From Balamuthia mandrillaris (lineage: Eukaryota > Discosea > Longamoebia > Balamuthiidae), in assembly GCA_031835245.1 (NCBI GenBank), contig JAVKOQ010000670.1, positions 1-20,042 of the forward strand: a stretch of DNA of 20,042 nucleotides, given 5' to 3'. The position numbers were made by a program, and so were the translations under genes. A model generated the notes under the pieces. It was not told the DNA's origin. It worked only from the letters and a program-made list of their open reading frames with translations, and did not search any database. Positions 17,071-20,042 of the stretch are shown here, piece by piece. Position 1 is the first letter of the stretch. Each line of letters opens with the position of its first letter.

Positions 17071-18431
17071 CTAATGCAAATGAGGTGTGCTCCTGTCATG
17101 ATCATGTTGTTCAGCTCCCATCTCCATGTCTGCTTCGTCCTCCGAATCTTCGCTTCCACTTAACAGGATAGGGGACAAGCTGACTACTTTGTCCACGCTG
17201 TCCGGCAATCCTCTGTGTCTTCCCATCAGCATCACGAACATGATCATCCACTTGGAGAATGTGTTCAAAGCGCCGCTGAAGGAAGAGAGCAACCCAGGAT
17301 AACCCAAAGACATGCCCACGGTGCCATAGGCGCTGGTCACCTCGAAGAGGATCTTCATGAAGGTGAAGTTTTGGTCATAGTTTATTGCGTTGAGGCGGTC
17401 GCTCTCGGATATGCAGATGGAGATCCAAGCAAGAAAGACCCAGAAGAGATCCCAAAGGAGCAGCCGCTTTGCCTGGAAGACCACGCTACGTTGCACTTTT
17501 TCCTCTTCATCTTTGTTTTCCAATGAAAAGGAGTCTATTCAGGAAACAAAGCGAAGTGAAAAAGTAAGTCAAACAACCAATGTAGTAGAAGATTAACTAA
17601 AGAAGCAGGAGGAGAAAGAATCCAGCGGGCTGAGTAGGAGCAGAAAAACAAAAAGAACTGCAAGAAGGAGATGGGCGAAAAACACCAACAAAGAAACTGA
17701 TGGTACCTAAATGTGCGGAGTGGCGCAAGGTGATGATGGTGGGAAAGGCAGACACGTACATCAACCCAACGTACAAGGCCTGCATGCCTGGGTTCAGCAA
17801 GTTGATGTCTATGCAATTGAACCCAGCTGCGCGCGCAAAGACGGATTGAGCAAAACCATTGCTGAGCTTGTCGTAGGCGTCCATGCCGTCCACCGCCTCT
17901 GAGTTCCAATCCAGTGCGAGGAAGAGTACGTATTCCGTCAGCGTGAGAGCTATCAGCATGGCTAACAGCCACCGTGTGTGGGCTGAGGGAAAAAGATGTG
18001 TAGTGCATCTCCGGGGATGGCTAAGGAGGTAATGATAGACCTCCTCTCTTTCATGATCTGGCCCATTCTTGTTCTTTCTGTGGGTTTTTTTCCACAACAA
18101 GAAACGATAGTAGAGCCACAGAAGCAAGCGAAGAACCACAGGATAGGCCATATTGCCAAAGAGGGTCACCATTGCCATCGTGGTCAAGAAGAAGGAGCTG
18201 CGGTTGAATTTCATCAAGCTGTCGGGCATGGTGGAGTATCCAGCATTGTTGAAGGCGGAGAGGGCATGGAAGATGGACCACCACCACGGGTTGTTGTCAT
18301 TGTCCTCCAGCACTTTCCTGTACGTGGGGGAGAAGTGTGCGAAAATGGCCAATAGTACGAAGGTGCCTAATTGCAAAGTGATAAAGTATGCTGGAATCCA
18401 TACCAACAATCTTTTGAGAGAAATGAGAGAC

Positions 18432-18463
<32 letters not shown>

Positions 18464-19405
18464 TTAGAAGACTAAAGAAGCGAAAACTAAATATCGAAGA
18501 GAAGAGAACCGAAGCAAGGCTCGAAACTCGGTGCGCCCTCTAAAATTCTGTGTTTCATCTAAGACGCTGGTTAGGCTAAAGCTTCGCTGAAGGTGTGCTT
18601 TTTTGAGGGTTTTTCTTGCCCGTCGCATCATGGTCCACCACCGAATAAGGACAGGAAACATGCTTTCCATAATAGCTCCTCCGCAAAAGATGAGCGCATA
18701 GATTACCATCTTCAACATTATGAAGGTAAAATACATGAAGATAGGAGAGAAAGAAGAATGAGTGCGTAGGCAAGTAACAAAACGGAGTTCAGTAGAAGAC
18801 AGAGGGAAAGAGACGAAGCTCCAATTACCACTAAGAGAAGAGATAGAGCAAGAGATCGGAGACGCAGAGAAGAGGAGAGGAGAGAAGAAAGAGACAACGA
18901 GCATAACAGAAGAGAAGAAGAGAAGCAGGGAACGGGAGAACGAGAGAAGAGCAAAGGAACGAACTTGAGAAGCCAAACGGAGAGATGCCGTGTCCTGAGT
19001 GGAAAGACCAGTCACAGTTACCGCCGAAATGCTGAAGAATAAGGCATCTGTGAAGACCAAGTCCATGTTTCCAGTCTCCAGCAACACGAGGAGAACAGCC
19101 CCGAAGCCGGACAACAGCACAAAGGCCAAGAAATGGACCCGGAAGTACGACACAAATGTGCCGGCCCTCCATTTGGTCGGGTTGGTAATGACGCTCCACC
19201 AGGTATCTTTCTCTTCCTCGGGCTCGTTCTGGAGTATCTCTTTTTGCGCGGAGGTGGAGTCCGTTGGTTCTGGTTTTTCCGGAGCTTGTTCTCCGTCCGG
19301 CGCTGTGGCATAGGAGGCATCCGCGGCGGTGTCACCGGGGAGGCCGTCCTCCGGGTCGTCGTCGGCTTGGCCGCCGTCCTCGAGCGTGTCCCCAGCTGCG
19401 TACAT
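17071..19405 (-). CDS. TRK/HKT-type potassium transporter
   Basis: Four exons, 19405-18965, 18709-18510, 18410-17707 and 17510-17071, join in frame to 594 residues. All four pore loops of the family are present, each with the selectivity-filter glycine: S-A-V-T-V-T-G133-L-S, S-A-F-N-N-A-G271-Y-S, S-V-F-A-R-A-A-G410-F-N and S-A-Y-G-T-V-G514-M-S. Four glycines predict potassium over sodium selectivity. The motif G-R-H-R-G-L-P-D-S-V-D-K-V near 545-557 and M-Y-V-S-A-F-P before the last pore unit are like fungal TRK1. The protein works in the plasma membrane or a vacuolar membrane for potassium uptake. The first 80 residues are very acidic (D/E-rich, cytosolic), and the tail is acidic then His-rich. 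A loop at 323-358 lacks the very long insert of yeast TRK1. The ATG at 19405 is preceded in frame by a TAG, so it is the first possible start. The acceptor before exon 2 (GTTGAAG) is weak, but the join L-A-S-Q / M-V-I-Y fits relatives. Confidence 0.92.
18426..18463. repeat. GA-rich microsatellite in a transporter intron
   Basis: GAGAGA and CAGAGAGAGA units end in a pure (GA)n run. The tract lies inside the intron 18411-18509 and is (CT)n on the sense strand of the transporter gene. Confidence 0.9.
18738..18962. repeat. Purine-rich first intron of the transporter gene
   Basis: AGAGAAGAGA and GAGGAGAGGAGAG units fill most of intron 18710-18964. It reads as polypyrimidine on the sense strand. 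Long Ser/Leu frames across it are not genes. Confidence 0.82.
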
Positions 19406-19463
19406 GTGCCCTGTTCTCCCTCCACCTTCTGCTCCTCTTCCTCGGTGCCTTCCCTAGGAACAG
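19406..19463. promoter_or_regulatory. Very short divergent gap between transporter and small membrane protein
   Basis: Only 58 bases separate the two start codons. If both genes are real, their promoters and leaders must overlap the opposite coding regions or share one bidirectional element. No TATA box is visible. If the small gene is not real, this is simply the transporter leader. Confidence 0.35.
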
Positions 19464-19674
19464 ATGCACGCCTTCCTCGGCAGCTTGGTTCAAAAGGTTT
19501 GTTTTTTTTAGGAGTACCTACTCTCCGCCCTTCCGCTTTCAGGATCAGGATGAGGGAGTCGCCTTAAGCCTACGGCAAGGGTGGACCTTGGGGTCGCATG
19601 TCCTTTTTGTCTTTTTGTGGTACGCGGCGCCATCCTTCCTGCCGAACGACTCGTTCAACCTCAAGGAGCAGTGA
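19464..19674 (+). CDS. Possible 54-residue single-pass membrane protein
   Basis: Two exons, 19464-19496 and 19543-19674, would give 54 residues. The proposed intron starts GTTTGT, is 46 bases long and ends CCGCTTTCAG, a good acceptor. The product begins M-H-A-F-L-G-S-L-V-Q-K, has a charged segment D-Q-D-E-G, then a hydrophobic helix (G-S-H-V-L-F-V-F-L-W-Y-A-A-P) and ends F-N-L-K-E-Q. The layout (short cytosolic lead, one helix) is like many small subunits of membrane complexes, but I do not recognise a family. Its ATG is 58 bases from that of the divergent transporter gene. An uninterrupted frame also crosses the proposed intron, so splicing is not proven. Confidence 0.4.
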
Positions 19675-20042
19675 GGGGTCGACACCCCTTCGTTGTTTTT
19701 GGGGGTCCTAAAAATTTCGAATGATCTAGAACAGATACAATCAAAGCACCAATGAGAAATCAAAGTACTGCTACCATAAATAGATAAATTAAACTTTTTT
19801 GGGAATTCCTAAATCTTGATTTACCATAAACGTACCTCCTTAGCAACCTTAACGCGTTTGTTTGTGCTCCTAAAAGGAGTTCGAGGGACGCGCCATCTGC
19901 ATTGGACTGTCCTGGTTTTGGGGACCAACCGTGTTGTTGAACGACTCAGCCCCTGGCCCACTGCGGCCCCTACCGGACATGACAAAGGAAGGGCAGTGTC
20001 CTCCTGACCTTACAGCAACCCTTTTGAACCCCAAGAGAAGAA
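19675..20042. other. Right-edge region without an assigned gene
   Basis: After a pyrimidine and AT-rich stretch, a CTCCTAAAAG acceptor-like site at about 19878 opens a plus-strand frame to the window end (G-L-S-W-F-W-G-P-T-V-L-L-N-D-S-A-P and onward). The opposite strand is also open over most of the same bases. I recognise neither product, so no gene is called. One of them may be an exon of a gene continuing to the right. Confidence 0.4.

Noticed and set aside
18001-18058. Possible 58-base intron in the loop of the transporter
   Set aside because: GT and AG signals exist but removal breaks the reading frame, while the uninterrupted frame continues into the next helix; treated as coding.
19133-19567. 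Long plus-strand frames opposite the transporter first exon
   Set aside because: They are antisense to an exon with clear TRK residues and show no protein features themselves; only the short frame from 19464 was kept as a weak candidate.

Overview
The window is nuclear DNA from a protist, most probably an amoebozoan. Ten protein genes with recognisable or well-formed coding structure lie on both strands. Almost all are cut by short GT-AG introns, all three stop codons are used in the ordinary way, and a tRNA-Asp with internal Pol III boxes lies between them. The amoebozoan guess rests on two things: a cell-surface protein built like the Dictyostelium Sib (similar to integrin beta) adhesion receptors, and a decayed ankyrin array of the kind common in free-living amoebae. 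A Balamuthia-like amoeba is one possibility, but I cannot fix the species.

Layout from left to right: a glutamate-carboxypeptidase-II-like membrane peptidase (minus, nine exons, 385-3889); a small, probably myristoylated EF-hand protein (plus, 4136-4789); an ankyrin-repeat pseudogene (about 5046-5545) ending in a perfect inverted repeat; the RNA polymerase III subunit RPC4 (minus, 5590-7663); a pi-like glutathione S-transferase (plus, 7925-8648); a conserved-looking small membrane protein (plus, 8901-9322); tRNA-Asp(GTC) (9472-9543); a kappa-class GST (plus, 9670-10493); mitoribosomal protein mS34 (plus, 10703-11813), convergent with a possible mL40-like gene (minus, 11892-12554); an AT-rich upstream region with two short open frames; a 994-residue VWA and cysteine-repeat receptor (plus, 13298-16664); a TRK/HKT potassium transporter (minus, 17071-19405); and a possible 54-residue membrane protein divergent from it (plus, 19464-19674).

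Most genes are single-copy housekeeping or detoxification functions: Pol III transcription, mitochondrial translation, two GST classes and potassium transport. Several pairs are divergent with short shared upstream regions, so bidirectional promoters are likely. There is no operon or gene-cluster logic. The introns are strikingly C/T-rich on the sense strand of whichever gene holds them, often as (CT)n or (CTCTCTT)n microsatellites, so the strand of purine tracts alone predicts gene direction here.

The most interesting object is the VWA receptor: signal peptide, complete MIDAS motif, about 21 four-cysteine repeats in two alternating types, a GxxxG-rich membrane helix and a short tail with an N-P-L-F motif. 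That is the layout of an integrin-beta-like, talin-coupled adhesion receptor, with an ectodomain repeat array I do not recognise as a named family. All exon joins were derived by hand from reading frame and GT-AG signals, without transcripts or database searches.
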